This document shows positions 1-9,900 of a stretch of DNA of 50,858 nt, one piece after another. Source of the DNA: Phycisphaerae bacterium (lineage in GTDB: Bacteria > Planctomycetota > Phycisphaerae > UBA1845); NCBI GenBank assembly GCA_022072505.1, contig JAJVHU010000046.1, forward strand, positions 1-50,858, given 5' to 3'. The stretch's first letter is position 1. Every line of letters begins with the position of its first letter. A program made the position numbers and the translations under genes. The notes below the pieces were generated by a model. The model did no database searches, was not told the origin of the DNA, and saw nothing but the letters and a program-made list of their open reading frames with translations.

Positions 1-91
1 CTCCCGGTTGCACTTCACAACGGCATTCGGGGGGTACACGTGGCATTTGCTGGCATGACGGGCGAAAGTGCCACGATGATGACACAAGCGG

Positions 92-118
92 AAAACACCG
101 GGAAAAACCCGTGTTTTT
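92..118 (-). terminator. Intrinsic terminator after tRNA-Pro
   Basis: Hairpin with arms AAAACAC-GGG and CCC-(G)-GTGTTTT around an A/T-rich loop, one bulged base, 16 bases beyond the 3' end of the tRNA. The A and T tracts sit on both sides of the stem, so it could work on either strand. The tRNA is the only gene seen beside it. Confidence 0.6.
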
Positions 119-133
119 CGGCTGAAAACGAAC

Positions 134-208
134 TCGGGGCGACAGGATTCGAACCTGCGTCCTCCTGGTCCCAAACCAGGCGCTCTAGCCGGACTGAGCT
201 ACGCCCCG
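134..208 (-). tRNA. tRNA-Pro (anticodon TGG)
   Basis: A 75-base cloverleaf on the minus strand. The acceptor arms CGGGGCG and CGCCCCG pair perfectly. The D arm contains AGCTCAG. The anticodon stem CCTGG/CCAGG closes the loop TTTGGGA, giving anticodon TGG, and the T loop is TTCGAAT. C at position 1 is typical of bacterial proline tRNAs. CCA is not encoded; the bases after the discriminator A are GTT. It should read CCN/CCA proline codons. A TTGACT-like -35 lies at 243-248 but no good -10 follows it. Confidence 0.96.
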
Positions 209-235
209 CGGGAACGTGCAACGTCCGGTGGAGCG

Positions 236-287
236 GTCGGGAAGTCAAGGTCCGGATGGGGGTCGGGAGGTCGAGGTTCGGATGGGG
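236..287. repeat. Two tandem copies of a 26-bp unit
   Basis: Units 236-261 and 262-287 both follow GTCGGGARGTCRAGGTYCGG plus ATGGGG, differing at three positions. They lie just upstream of the minus-strand tRNA. No coding or known function is evident. Confidence 0.75.
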
Positions 288-315
288 GTGGGGTTCCGCG
301 TTACGGCAATGAAAG

Positions 316-459
316 ACGCGGTTTCAAAACGATCGCCCACTGACTCGGCCGGCTGGAATCCTTGCCGGAATTCGCGCGGGCTGAAGCCACGCGGCTCGGT
401 GCGGAATTCGCGCGGGCTGAAGCCACGCGGCTCGGTGCGGAATTCGCGCGGGCTGAAGG
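316..459 (+). repeat. Dispersed element copy with 36-bp tandem expansion
   Basis: From about 319 to 392 this matches the interior of the inverted-repeat element at 20115-20224, including GGTTTCAAAACG-like left end and the core GCGCGGGCTGAAGCCACGCG. After the core, a 36-bp unit starting GGAATTCGCGCGGGCTGAAG is repeated at 367-402 and 403-438, with a third partial unit at 439-459. The right inverted repeat is missing. This and the unit at 236-287 fill the non-coding space between the tRNA and the decarboxylase gene. Confidence 0.8.
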
Positions 460-516
460 ATGCTCAGGGACGGTCTCGAACCTCCGACGTTTGCGTCTCG
501 GTCGTGCGACCGGGGG

Positions 517-3500
517 CTACCTCTCGGGGGATTCGAACATCCGCCGGGCTCGAACCGGATCGGGGATCTGCCTGCCTCCGGCGGAGGCCGCCGGGGTTGC
601 GGTTTCGGTCAAGGTCACGGGGGGCGACGACAGGCGGTCGCGGCGAGCCTGGGATTCGAGGTCGCGGCCGTTCAGGGCTTCCAGTGCGTCGCGGGTGAAG
701 ACGCGGAGGCCGAACTGGGGTTCGTAACCGTGGATTTCCTTGACGTCGAGCGCCTGAAGAAAGGCGAGGATGTCGGCGGTGATGACCTGTCCGGGAACCA
801 GGATCGGAAACCCCGGCGGGTAAGGCGTCACGAACCCGGCGGAGACGAGTTCGCGCACGGGCATCGAGGCTCCGGGCGCCGCCGAAGCGGTCATTCCCTC
901 CGCCGGCGAAGCGTTCTTTGCGTCGGCGGTCGCGGGGGTTCTCACGTCCGACGTCCTCACCGCGCCGATCGCCGTCGCCGACAGCGCCGCATCGAGGCGG
1001 ACGTACTCGCAGGAGGCGTCGTCGCAACCGAGGAAGAAGGCCTTGCGGACGTCGCCCTCGGGCGTGGGCGCGCCGTGCGGGTCGCGGAAGGCGTCGTGAA
1101 AGCGGCTGAAGTTCGGCAGGGGCGGAAGCTCGCGCGTGAGGGAGACGACGTTCCGGTCGTGCAGGCGGCGTTCAACGGCGCTTTGGCGCAGCAGTTTCTC
1201 ATCGAGTTCGTGAGCGATCTGCGTCAGGACTTTGACGAGATGCGCCACCGTGCCGCGCGTCATGCCGATGTGGATCATGAACAGGACGGTGTTCCGCGAC
1301 GTCTTGTTGATCTGGATGTCGAAGCGATCGATCAGCAGCTTCTTGAACGTGTCGCCGTCCATCCCCGTGCGTCCGACGTGGATCGTCACCCGCGTGGGAT
1401 CCAGCGCGAACTCATCGCCGATCCAGGCCTGCTCGATGCGCGTGAACCCGGCCTGCGCGTCCCAGTAATACTCGAGTCCGCTGGGGCGGTGCGCCGCGGG
1501 GATCAGGTCCAGCGCGCCCATCACGCGGAAGTACTTCGCCAGCAGAGGGTCGCCGTGGACGCGCTCCCGCAGCATCATCGCCAGTTCGAGGCTTTGCTGG
1601 ACGAGTTCGTATCCTTCCAGTTCGACCTGCCGACGACCCACGTCCAGCGAGGCGATGATCTGGTAGTTCGGGGATGTCGAGGTATGCGTCATGAACGCCT
1701 CGTGAAAGGCGTGATGGACCTTGGACTCGAAATCCTCGTCGTTGACGTGAATCATCGACCCCTGGCGCAGGGCGGTGAGCGTCTTGTGCGTCGACTGCGT
1801 CACGTAGACGCGGACGCGGGCGCGATCCGGATCCGGCACGAGGCGGTGCGCGGCGAGCCACGCGTCATCATCGCCGCGGCGGTCGGCGTCGGCCTTGAAC
1901 GCGCGACAGGCCGCGATCGCCTCCGGGTCGCGGAGGCGATCGCGCAGCCGGTTGGCGGCGTCCATCGCGGTACGGCGGCGCAGGGTCGGCGAAAAGCGGG
2001 CGTAGGCGGACCACGCCTCGTCCCAGACGAAGATCATGTCGGGTTTGATCGCCAGCACCTCCTCCATCACGCGGAGCGGGTCGTACGTCAGCCCGTCGAA
2101 GGTGATGTTCGTCAGCAGCAACATGCGAACCTGGTCGAGCTTGCCGGCGCGGCGGAGGGCGAGGAGCGTCCTCTTGATTTCGGCGAGCGTCACGCCGCCG
2201 TACATCGAGCACGCCGGGATCGGATAGGCGTCCAGATAGATCGGCTTCGCCCCGGAGAGGATGACCGCGTAGTGGTGCGACTTGTGACAGTCGTGGGAGA
2301 GCAGGACGATGTCGCCGGGGCGGCACAGGCCCTGCATGACGATCTTGTTGGCGGTCGAGGTTCCGTTGGTCACGAAGAAGGTCTGTCTGGCGCCGAACGC
2401 GCGGGCGGCGAGTTCCTGCGCCCGCTTGATCGTGCCCTGCGGTTGAAGGAGCGAGTCCAGCCCGCCGGTGGTGGCGCTGGTTTCGGCCTGAAAGACGTTG
2501 TGCCCGTAGAAGCGCGCCATGTCGCTGATCCAGTGCGACTTGTCGATCGAGCTGCCCTTCGAGATCGGGAGGGCGTGGAACATCCCGGTGGGCTTGCGAC
2601 TGTAGGCGCGCAGGGCGGAGAAGAAAGGCGTCTCGAACCGCTCGTGAACGCCCTTGAGGATGCTCAGGTGCAGTTCACGGTAGTTCTCCTGCTGGTAAAA
2701 GACGCGGCGGAACGCGCGGCTCGGATCGCCGGCGACGTTCTCCACCGGGGCGTCCGTGACGAGATAGAGGTCCAGTTCCGGGCGCAGGGCGCGCAGCGCC
2801 TCGCCCAGCAGCAGGCTGCGTTCGCTCGCCTTGAGCGCTTCGATCCGCTTCGGATCGTGCCCGAGGAGCGCGTACGCGCCGGTCAGGAGTTCAGGCCGGT
2901 CGGCGGCGTGAAACGGGAAGCTGTAACGGACGACGATGCCCTGGAGGTTCGGGTTGACGAGGGCGGCGATCAGGGCGTCCTCAAACGTGCGCGTGACCAC
3001 CGTCTCGTAGATGAAGGCGTCCTCCGGACGGCGCAGCTCGCGCAGACGCTGTCGTAGTTCGCTCTCCTCGTGCGGGGGGATGTCGTCCACGAACAAGGTT
3101 TCAAAATACGGGCGCTGCTCCTCGCCCAGGCGCGAGAGGACGGCGTCGGTGATCGGCGCCGCGTCCAGCAGGTCCGACCAGTCCCGGAATCGCGTGGCGG
3201 AAAGGTCGAGGCGCCGGTAGGCGCCGCTGGACAGAAGCCGCACGACGCCGATCGACAGCTTCGCGAAGCTCTCGTAGTCCCCGGCCTCGAAGCGCCGCCG
3301 CAACGGCTCCAGCACGCGCGCTCCGGGGAAGGCGCAGCAGGCCTCGATCATCCTCAGCAGCTCGAACGCCTCGGCGCACCGCGCCGTCAATTCGGGCGCT
3401 TCGAGGTCGTCGGGACCGATGCGACGCAGCCGCCGGGCCCCGTCGCGCAGGCGGTTCCAGATGTCAGTCCGCAGCCGCCGCACGTTGTAAAGCGCGGCGC

Positions 3501-3549
3501 GCGACGGATCGAGCGCCAGACGTTCGCCGCTGCCCGAAGATGGCGTCAT
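517..3549 (-). CDS. Large PLP-dependent Orn/Lys/Arg decarboxylase
   Basis: About 1010 residues. The middle third has the fold-I decarboxylase signatures: an FVTNGTSTANKI cofactor-binding stretch, the HDCHKSHH motif, WDEAWSAYARF, and STHKT with the Schiff-base lysine at residue 589. Members of this family remove the carboxyl group of ornithine, lysine or arginine to give putrescine, cadaverine or agmatine, in polyamine synthesis or acid resistance. The roughly 300-residue N-terminal part is not a response-regulator-like wing that I can recognise, and the protein is longer than the usual 710-760 residues of the E. coli enzymes. The start is ATG at 3549; a TTG at 3588 would add 13 residues. Substrate cannot be decided from sequence by eye. 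It diverges from the LeuA-like gene across a 320-base gap in which I see no clear site. Confidence 0.88.
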   Translation of the reverse strand: MTPSSGSGERLALDPSRAALYNVRRLRTDIWNRLRDGARRLRRIGPDDLEAPELTARCAEAFELLRMIEACCAFPGARVLEPLRRRFEAGDYESFAKLSIGVVRLLSSGAYRRLDLSATRFRDWSDLLDAAPITDAVLSRLGEEQRPYFETLFVDDIPPHEESELRQRLRELRRPEDAFIYETVVTRTFEDALIAALVNPNLQGIVVRYSFPFHAADRPELLTGAYALLGHDPKRIEALKASERSLLLGEALRALRPELDLYLVTDAPVENVAGDPSRAFRRVFYQQENYRELHLSILKGVHERFETPFFSALRAYSRKPTGMFHALPISKGSSIDKSHWISDMARFYGHNVFQAETSATTGGLDSLLQPQGTIKRAQELAARAFGARQTFFVTNGTSTANKIVMQGLCRPGDIVLLSHDCHKSHHYAVILSGAKPIYLDAYPIPACSMYGGVTLAEIKRTLLALRRAGKLDQVRMLLLTNITFDGLTYDPLRVMEEVLAIKPDMIFVWDEAWSAYARFSPTLRRRTAMDAANRLRDRLRDPEAIAACRAFKADADRRGDDDAWLAAHRLVPDPDRARVRVYVTQSTHKTLTALRQGSMIHVNDEDFESKVHHAFHEAFMTHTSTSPNYQIIASLDVGRRQVELEGYELVQQSLELAMMLRERVHGDPLLAKYFRVMGALDLIPAAHRPSGLEYYWDAQAGFTRIEQAWIGDEFALDPTRVTIHVGRTGMDGDTFKKLLIDRFDIQINKTSRNTVLFMIHIGMTRGTVAHLVKVLTQIAHELDEKLLRQSAVERRLHDRNVVSLTRELPPLPNFSRFHDAFRDPHGAPTPEGDVRKAFFLGCDDASCEYVRLDAALSATAIGAVRTSDVRTPATADAKNASPAEGMTASAAPGASMPVRELVSAGFVTPYPPGFPILVPGQVITADILAFLQALDVKEIHGYEPQFGLRVFTRDALEALNGRDLESQARRDRLSSPPVTLTETATPAASAGGRQIPDPVRARRMFESPER

Positions 3550-3872
3550 GATTCTCGTCCCCTGGTCTACGACGGCGGCGGCGGGCAACCCGTCCGCAAC
3601 GCCCTTCCCCTCCGGTCTTCCCGCACTGCCTGATCGATTGTACCGATCCGACCCCGTGGATGCCCGTCATCGCAGGCGACGGATTCCGGTTCCGGTCCCG
3701 GTCGGCCGGACGGCCTCTAACCCCCGGACCAGCCCGGTGTCCGATCCGAGGGCGAGGCGTGTCAAGGAGCTTCGGTCCACCTTAGGATGCCGCGGCAGGC
3801 CCGCGCTCAGACCGGAAGGCGGAATTCGCCGATCGAATCACCAGACAAGACGGCGCCCCCGAAGACGAACGC

Positions 3873-5126
<1,254 letters not shown>

Positions 5127-5166
5127 CCGGGCTTGAATTCGGCGGATTGCAAGAGGGAGGCGCATC

Positions 5167-5706
5167 ATGAAGGCGGACGCACGCATCATTCGACAAGGCG
5201 GAAGGCGTCTCCGGTCAGGCGCGGTCGTCGCGGCGCTGGCCGGCGCTGCGGCGGTTCTCGGTGTCGCCGCGGCGGACCCGGCGCCGTCGCCCGCCCCGAC
5301 CTGGGTGCAGGAGTCCGCCGCGCCCGCAGACCCTGGGGCGGCCGGCGAGGTCGCTCGCGTTCTCAGGAATCAGGAGGAGGCGTGGAACCGCGGCGACGTC
5401 GAGGGTTTCATGCGCGGATACTGGAACTCGCCGAACCTGACGTTCAGTTCGGGCGGGCGCGTCACTCGCGGCTGGAAAGAAACGCTGGACGGGTTCAAGA
5501 CCCGCTACCCGGATCGCACCGCGATGGGGAGGCTGACCTTCGACAACCTCGAAGTCACCGTGCTCGGTCCGGACGCGGCGCTGGTGCTGGGAGCCTGGCG
5601 GCTTGATCGGGAGAAACCGGTCGGCGGCGCGTTCAGCCTTGTGTTCCGCAAGACCGGGGGCGCGTGGGTGATTATCCACGATCACACCTCCGTCAAGGAC
5701 GAGTGA
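5167..5706 (+). CDS. Secreted SnoaL/DUF4440-type NTF2-fold protein
   Basis: 179 residues. An N-terminal signal-like segment (basic stretch, then an Ala-rich hydrophobic run to about residue 36) is followed by a Pro-rich linker. Residues 60-178 look like the NTF2-like fold of the DUF4440/SnoaL group: QEEAWNRGDVEGFM, then GWKETLDGFKTRYPD, and a final strand AWVIIHDHTS. Such domains bind small ligands or act as isomerase-like folds; no specific reaction can be assigned. The start is set by a GAGGGAGG ribosome site eight bases upstream. It follows the LeuA-like gene by 40 bases and may be co-transcribed. Confidence 0.8.
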   Translation: MKADARIIRQGGRRLRSGAVVAALAGAAAVLGVAAADPAPSPAPTWVQESAAPADPGAAGEVARVLRNQEEAWNRGDVEGFMRGYWNSPNLTFSSGGRVTRGWKETLDGFKTRYPDRTAMGRLTFDNLEVTVLGPDAALVLGAWRLDREKPVGGAFSLVFRKTGGAWVIIHDHTSVKDE

Positions 5707-5737
5707 CGCGCGAGCGGTTTCCCGGACGGCAGCACCG

Positions 5738-6871
5738 TCATCCCTGCGCGGCGATCTGCTTCAGCGCTTCCGCCAGCGCGTCCACTTCAGCCTCGGTGTT
5801 CGAGACGCCGAAGGACGCCCGAAGCGCCCCGGCAGGGTACGTGCCCAGCGCCCGGTGCAGGTTCGGCGCGCAGTGCAGCCCGGCGCGCACCGCGATGTCG
5901 AACGACTCGTCAAGAATTGCGGCCGCGTCCTGAGGATCGATCCCTTCGATCGTCAACGAGAGAACCCCCACGCGGCGCTCGACATCCGCCGGACCGAGAA
6001 CGTGAATCCCCCGGGTCTGATCGAGGCACGCGACAAGCCGCCGAAGCAACGCCCGCTCATGCGCCAACGCCGCCTCGGGGCGAACCCCGTCCAGCGCGGC
6101 GGACAATCCTGCGATCCCGACGGTGTTCGGCGTGCCCGCCTCCAGCCTCGCGGGCAGCGCCTCGGGTGGAAGCGGACTGTCGGACTCGGCGCCGGTTCCA
6201 CCCTCGCGCAGGGGTTGAAGCTCGGCGCGCGAACCCACGTAAAGCACGCCGACGCCCGTCGGTCCGCGCAGCGCCTTGTGCCCGGGAAAGGCGACGAGGT
6301 CGGCGCCAGGATCGGAGGGGTCCAGATCCAGCACGCCGGCGGTTTGCGCGGCGTCCAGCAACACCAGCGCGTCATGCTCATGCGCCGCCCGGATCACGTC
6401 CCGCACCGGCTGGATCGCGCCGGTTACGTTGCTCGCATGAGGCAGGGCGACGAGCCGCGTCCGCCTTGTGATCGCGCGCCGCACCTCGTCCGGGTCCACG
6501 ACGCCGGCGCCGTCGACGCTCACGCACGTGCTCGTGACGACGCCGCGCAGCGTCAGCGCATGCACCGGGCGGCGCACGCTGTTGTGGTCCGCGGCGGTGT
6601 AAACCACGTGATCGCCGGGGCGCGCCGCTCCCTTGATCGCCAAGTTGAGCGCGTCGGTGCCGTTCAACGTGAACACAACCCGGTCCGGATCGACGCCGCC
6701 GAGAAGTCGGGCGACCTTCCGTCGCGCCTCCTGCAACGTCCGGTGCGCCTCGAGCGCGGCACGGTGCCCGGACCGGCCGGGATTTCCGCCCGCTCGCTCA
6801 AGGCACGCCTGCATCGCCGCAAGCACCTCCGGCGGTTTCGGCCAGCTCGTTGCCGCGTGGTCGAAGTACAT
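5738..6871 (-). CDS. Cysteine-desulfurase-like class V aminotransferase
   Basis: 377 residues, class V PLP aminotransferase fold. It starts MYFDHAATSWPKP, has the cofactor-contact region LNGTDALNLA, the aspartate in LLDAAQTAG, and FPGHKALRGPTG with the PLP lysine at about residue 199. GLHCAPNLHRALGT carries a cysteine near residue 334 where desulfurases keep the persulfide-forming residue. This arrangement resembles the stand-alone 'cysteine desulfurase family' close to SufS/CsdA. It could supply sulfur from cysteine. No suf or isc genes are adjacent, so the acceptor is unknown. A GTG one codon earlier is also possible; no strong ribosome site helps the choice. Confidence 0.85.
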   Translation of the reverse strand: MYFDHAATSWPKPPEVLAAMQACLERAGGNPGRSGHRAALEAHRTLQEARRKVARLLGGVDPDRVVFTLNGTDALNLAIKGAARPGDHVVYTAADHNSVRRPVHALTLRGVVTSTCVSVDGAGVVDPDEVRRAITRRTRLVALPHASNVTGAIQPVRDVIRAAHEHDALVLLDAAQTAGVLDLDPSDPGADLVAFPGHKALRGPTGVGVLYVGSRAELQPLREGGTGAESDSPLPPEALPARLEAGTPNTVGIAGLSAALDGVRPEAALAHERALLRRLVACLDQTRGIHVLGPADVERRVGVLSLTIEGIDPQDAAAILDESFDIAVRAGLHCAPNLHRALGTYPAGALRASFGVSNTEAEVDALAEALKQIAAQG

Positions 6872-6990
6872 CACGTCAAGTGCTCATCCCGCGCCGGCGG
6901 CGCGCCTCGCCGGCGACGCCGGCCGCTTGTCGATGTTAGGACCGGCACATCCTGCTTTTCAACGCGGCGCCCGCGATATATCTTTGCAGC

Positions 6991-7770
6991 ATGACAATTC
7001 GCGCCTTGCAGGATCCTCACGGGAACGAGGGCGGTCTGACCTCGCTTGCCCGCCGTCACGCAAACGTCGTCCTCGCCGCGATCGTCGCCGTCGCTGCGAC
7101 CGCCGGCGCCTGCCGCGCTCCGCGCGCCGCCGAGGTCGACCGCCCGCGCGAAACCAGCGTCAAGCCCGGCATCAACGCCCCCTACCGGACCGAGCCGGTC
7201 GAAACCTGGGTCGCCCGGTTCGAGGCGGAAAGCCGCGAGATCTACCGCGAACGCGAACGCCTCACGACGTGGATCGGCTTGAAGGACGGGCAGCATGTCG
7301 CCGACATCGGCGCGGGAACCGGGTTCTTCACGCTTCTTTTCAGCCGCGCGGTCGGCGACGGCGGCAAAGTGTACGCCGTCGACCTCATGCCCGGCTTCGT
7401 CGAGCACATCCGCCTCCTCGCCGAGCACGAACGCCTCGCCAACGTCGTGCCCGTCGTCTGCAAGGAGGACTCGGTCGAGCTTCCGCCGAATTCGGTCGAC
7501 GTCGCCTTCATCTGCGACACGTATCATCACTTTGAGTATCCGCGCTCGACGATGGCGTCGATCCGCCACGCCCTCCGGCCCGGCGGGCAGCTCATCATCA
7601 TCGACTTCATCCGCATCCCGGGCGTCAGCCGGGACTGGATCCTCGATCACGTCCGCGCGGGGCGAGAGGAAGTCATCGCCGAGATCGAGTCCGACGGCTT
7701 CACCCTGATCGAGGCGCCGGACACGTCTGACCTCGAGGAGAACTACGTCCTGCGGTTCCGCAAGCGCTGA
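6991..7770 (+). CDS. SAM-dependent methyltransferase with lipoprotein-type signal
   Basis: 259 residues. Residues 25-41 form a hydrophobic stretch ending ATAGAC, a lipobox-like site with cysteine 41, so the protein may be exported and lipid-anchored. From about residue 90 it is a class I methyltransferase: VADIGAGTGFFT (motif I, SAM binding), VYAVDLMPGF (motif II acid), VDVAFICDTYHHF, and RPGGQLIIIDF. The family moves a methyl group from S-adenosylmethionine to an unknown acceptor. An AT-rich GATATATC lies 10-15 bases before the ATG and could be a -10 box. If cleavage does not occur, a start further in, before the domain, would give a cytoplasmic enzyme. Confidence 0.85.
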   Translation: MTIRALQDPHGNEGGLTSLARRHANVVLAAIVAVAATAGACRAPRAAEVDRPRETSVKPGINAPYRTEPVETWVARFEAESREIYRERERLTTWIGLKDGQHVADIGAGTGFFTLLFSRAVGDGGKVYAVDLMPGFVEHIRLLAEHERLANVVPVVCKEDSVELPPNSVDVAFICDTYHHFEYPRSTMASIRHALRPGGQLIIIDFIRIPGVSRDWILDHVRAGREEVIAEIESDGFTLIEAPDTSDLEENYVLRFRKR

Positions 7771-7776
7771 TCCGCG

Positions 7777-7971
7777 TCACGAAGCCAGAACATCCGCCCA
7801 GAACTGCTCCGCGAACGCCCGGCTGAACCGCCCCTTCCCCACCTCCACCGCCGGGATCCGCGGGAACTCCTCCGGGTGGGCGAGGGCGTAAGCGAGCGTC
7901 CGCTCCGTTTCGCGCAGAAACTGCAGGCGCAGCTCGTCGTACGCGCTGAGCGGCAGGCGACGCAGTCTCAT
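7777..7971 (-). CDS. 64-residue protein of unknown function, coupled to upstream gene
   Basis: A small gene whose ATG overlaps the TGA of the membrane-protein gene as ATGA (7968-7971), which argues for translational coupling and for a real gene. The product is mixed charged, begins MRLRRLPLSAYDEL, and contains EFPRIPAVEVGKGRFSRAF; it has no membrane segment or signal. I do not recognise a family. Its stop lies six bases from the stop of the convergent methyltransferase gene. Confidence 0.6.
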   Translation of the reverse strand: MRLRRLPLSAYDELRLQFLRETERTLAYALAHPEEFPRIPAVEVGKGRFSRAFAEQFWADVLAS

Positions 7972-8975
7972 CGGCGACCTCGAGCTTTCCTCGAAGCATC
8001 GGACGATGCCGCTGCACCTTCGCCGTCTCGCCGCGCCGCAAACGCGCCCGGATCGAAAGCGAACCAGAATCCCAGCAGCGCCCCGCCGACCGCGCCCGCC
8101 ACCGCCTGCATCGGCAACGCCCGCAGAAACGGCGATGACGGCAGGTTCGGCGGCAAGTCGCCCTTTCCGCCCGAGAGCATCGCGATCAAATGCCCGGCCA
8201 CGCAAGCCGCCGCGACCCCCGCTGCCGGGTACAACGCCGTCCGCACCGGAAAACGCTTGAACGTAAAATACGTCGCCAGCCACGCCGACGCGGAACACAC
8301 AAAGATCGCCTGTCCGTGCGAGACCGGTCGCCGCGACAGGTCCACGCAGAACACGATCGTCAACGCCGCCGCCAACGCGCCCGCCACCGCCGCATGCGTC
8401 AGCCCCGTCACGCGCTCCCCGCGAGACAAAGGCGACCCCTCGCGCAACGCGAGGAACCCGTCGAGCATCGTCGTCATCGCCGACGCGCCGCTCGCCTCAC
8501 GCGGCCCCGTCAGCCCCAGCATCCGCGCGACCCGCCCGCTGATCCACCCCGCGAGCACGAACACCGCGATCCACGCCAGCGCCTCTCCCGCGAAGCTGAC
8601 CGCAAGCCCCCCGGATCCCGCGCCCGCATCCGCGCGCCGCAGGAGCAGAGATTCAACCGTCCCCCCGCGCACCGACAGCGTCGACATGCCCACGGCCGCG
8701 GCGAACACCCCGGCGTCCACCGCCCACCGCCCCGCCACCGCCGTCGCGGCGCCCGCCGTCAAGCCCGCCAGCAGCGCCACGGGCACAAAGCCCGCCAGAA
8801 TCCGCCCCCCCGACGCCCAACTCAGGCTCGACTCCGGATCCACCGGCGCGCACAGCGCGTACCCCGCATGCCAGAAAAGCAACCCGGACGCGATCCAGAC
8901 CGCATACAACAGAACCTTCACCGGAAACCGGTGTTCCTGCCGTTGCAGCGCGTGCTGTCCCACCAGTTCCCCCAC
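7968..8975 (-). CDS. Multi-spanning membrane protein, unknown function
   Basis: About 335 residues with some seven or eight hydrophobic helices, for example LLYAVWIASGLLFWHAGYAL at the N-terminus, LAGFVPVALLAGLTAGAATA, and AVAGAVGGALLGFWFAF near the end. The last 30 residues are charged and would face the cytoplasm. GTG at 8975 follows a GAGG ribosome site and lies just after the dapA stop; a GTG at 8963 is an alternative. The longer open frame upstream overlaps dapA and has no membrane character, so I excluded it. It sits between dapA and the 64-aa gene, likely one transcript. No family recognised. Confidence 0.68.
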   Translation of the reverse strand: MGELVGQHALQRQEHRFPVKVLLYAVWIASGLLFWHAGYALCAPVDPESSLSWASGGRILAGFVPVALLAGLTAGAATAVAGRWAVDAGVFAAAVGMSTLSVRGGTVESLLLRRADAGAGSGGLAVSFAGEALAWIAVFVLAGWISGRVARMLGLTGPREASGASAMTTMLDGFLALREGSPLSRGERVTGLTHAAVAGALAAALTIVFCVDLSRRPVSHGQAIFVCSASAWLATYFTFKRFPVRTALYPAAGVAAACVAGHLIAMLSGGKGDLPPNLPSSPFLRALPMQAVAGAVGGALLGFWFAFDPGAFAARRDGEGAAASSDASRKARGRR

Positions 8976-9013
8976 GGCCTTGCCTCGACGCGCAAACCCC
9001 CGACGACCACCCC

Positions 9014-9883
9014 TCAACCGATCTCGTGCTTCTTCAACAACGCCGCGATCTCGCCCTTCGCCTTGGCGTCCAGCGAACACAGCGGCAGCCGGAACTCCTC
9101 CGAAAGCAATCCGCACAGCGCCATCGCCGTCTTGATCGGCTGCGGGTTCGGCCCGAAACGACCGATCCCGTCCGCCAGGTCCGCCAGCTTCCGGTGACAC
9201 GCCAGCGCCCGTCCCCCCTCGCCGCGCAACGCCGCGTCCACCAATTCCTTCATCCACGTCGGAACCAGGTTGCTGATCACGCTGATCACGCCTCGCGCCC
9301 CCAGCGCCATCAGCGGCCAGGTGATCGAGTCATCCCCGCTGAGCACGACGATGTCGCACTGCGCCTGCAACTCGTCCACCCCCGCCACCGACCCCGTCGC
9401 ATGTTTCAGCGCCACGACGTTCGAATACCGGTTCCGCAGCCGGACCACCGTCTCGTTCGCAAGCGACTGCCCCGTCCGCAGCGGCACGTTGTATAACACG
9501 ATCGGCAGCTCGACCGCCTCCGCGACAGCCGCAAAATGCCGGTATAACCCCTCCTGCGTCGGACGGTTGTAATACGGAACCACGCTGAGAATCCCCGACG
9601 CCCCAGCCGTCGCCGCCTTCTTCGACAGCTTCACCGCCTTGTCCGTGCAGTTGGACCCGGCCCCCGCCAGCACGGGACGCCGACCGCGCGCCGCGCCGAT
9701 CACCGCGTCGATCACCCGGTCGTGCTCCTCCTCGCTGAGCGTCGGAGACTCCCCCGTCGTCCCGCAGGGAACCAGCCAGTCCGTCCCGCCCTCGATCTGA
9801 CGATCCACGAGACGCGCCAGGCACGCCTCGTCCACCCGACCGTCCCGGAAAGGCGTCACCAGCGCCGTCATCGACCCTTGCAT
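9014..9883 (-). CDS. dapA: 4-hydroxy-tetrahydrodipicolinate synthase
   Basis: 289 residues, a DHDPS/NAL-family aldolase. It condenses pyruvate with aspartate semialdehyde, the first step committed to lysine and diaminopimelate. Visible motifs are MTALVTPF at the start, the pyruvate-binding CGTTGESPTLSEEEH, YYNRP with the catalytic tyrosine, and VALKHATGS with the Schiff-base lysine. I chose ATG 9883 because of a GGGGGA ribosome site seven bases upstream and the normal family N-terminus. An upstream ATG at 9904 overlaps the pdxJ stop as ATGA and would add seven residues. N-acetylneuraminate lyase-type specificity is less likely but belongs to the same family. Confidence 0.93.
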   Translation of the reverse strand: MQGSMTALVTPFRDGRVDEACLARLVDRQIEGGTDWLVPCGTTGESPTLSEEEHDRVIDAVIGAARGRRPVLAGAGSNCTDKAVKLSKKAATAGASGILSVVPYYNRPTQEGLYRHFAAVAEAVELPIVLYNVPLRTGQSLANETVVRLRNRYSNVVALKHATGSVAGVDELQAQCDIVVLSGDDSITWPLMALGARGVISVISNLVPTWMKELVDAALRGEGGRALACHRKLADLADGIGRFGPNPQPIKTAMALCGLLSEEFRLPLCSLDAKAKGEIAALLKKHEIG

Positions 9884-9900
9884 CGGCGGTCCCCCGCGCA

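Noticed and set aside
236..459. CRISPR array from the tandem repeats at 0.24-0.46 kb
   Set aside because: Units are directly adjacent without unique spacers and no cas genes are present.
463..560. tRNA-like TTCGA motifs near the end of the decarboxylase gene
   Set aside because: GGTTCGAGACC on the minus strand resembles a T arm, but the stem pairs poorly and no anticodon or acceptor stem can be folded.
460..3057. Long plus-strand open frame (865 codons) opposite the decarboxylase
   Set aside because: It is Arg/Val/Gly-rich with no domain, mirrors the GC-rich codon pattern of the minus-strand gene, and the opposite frame has clear PLP enzyme motifs.
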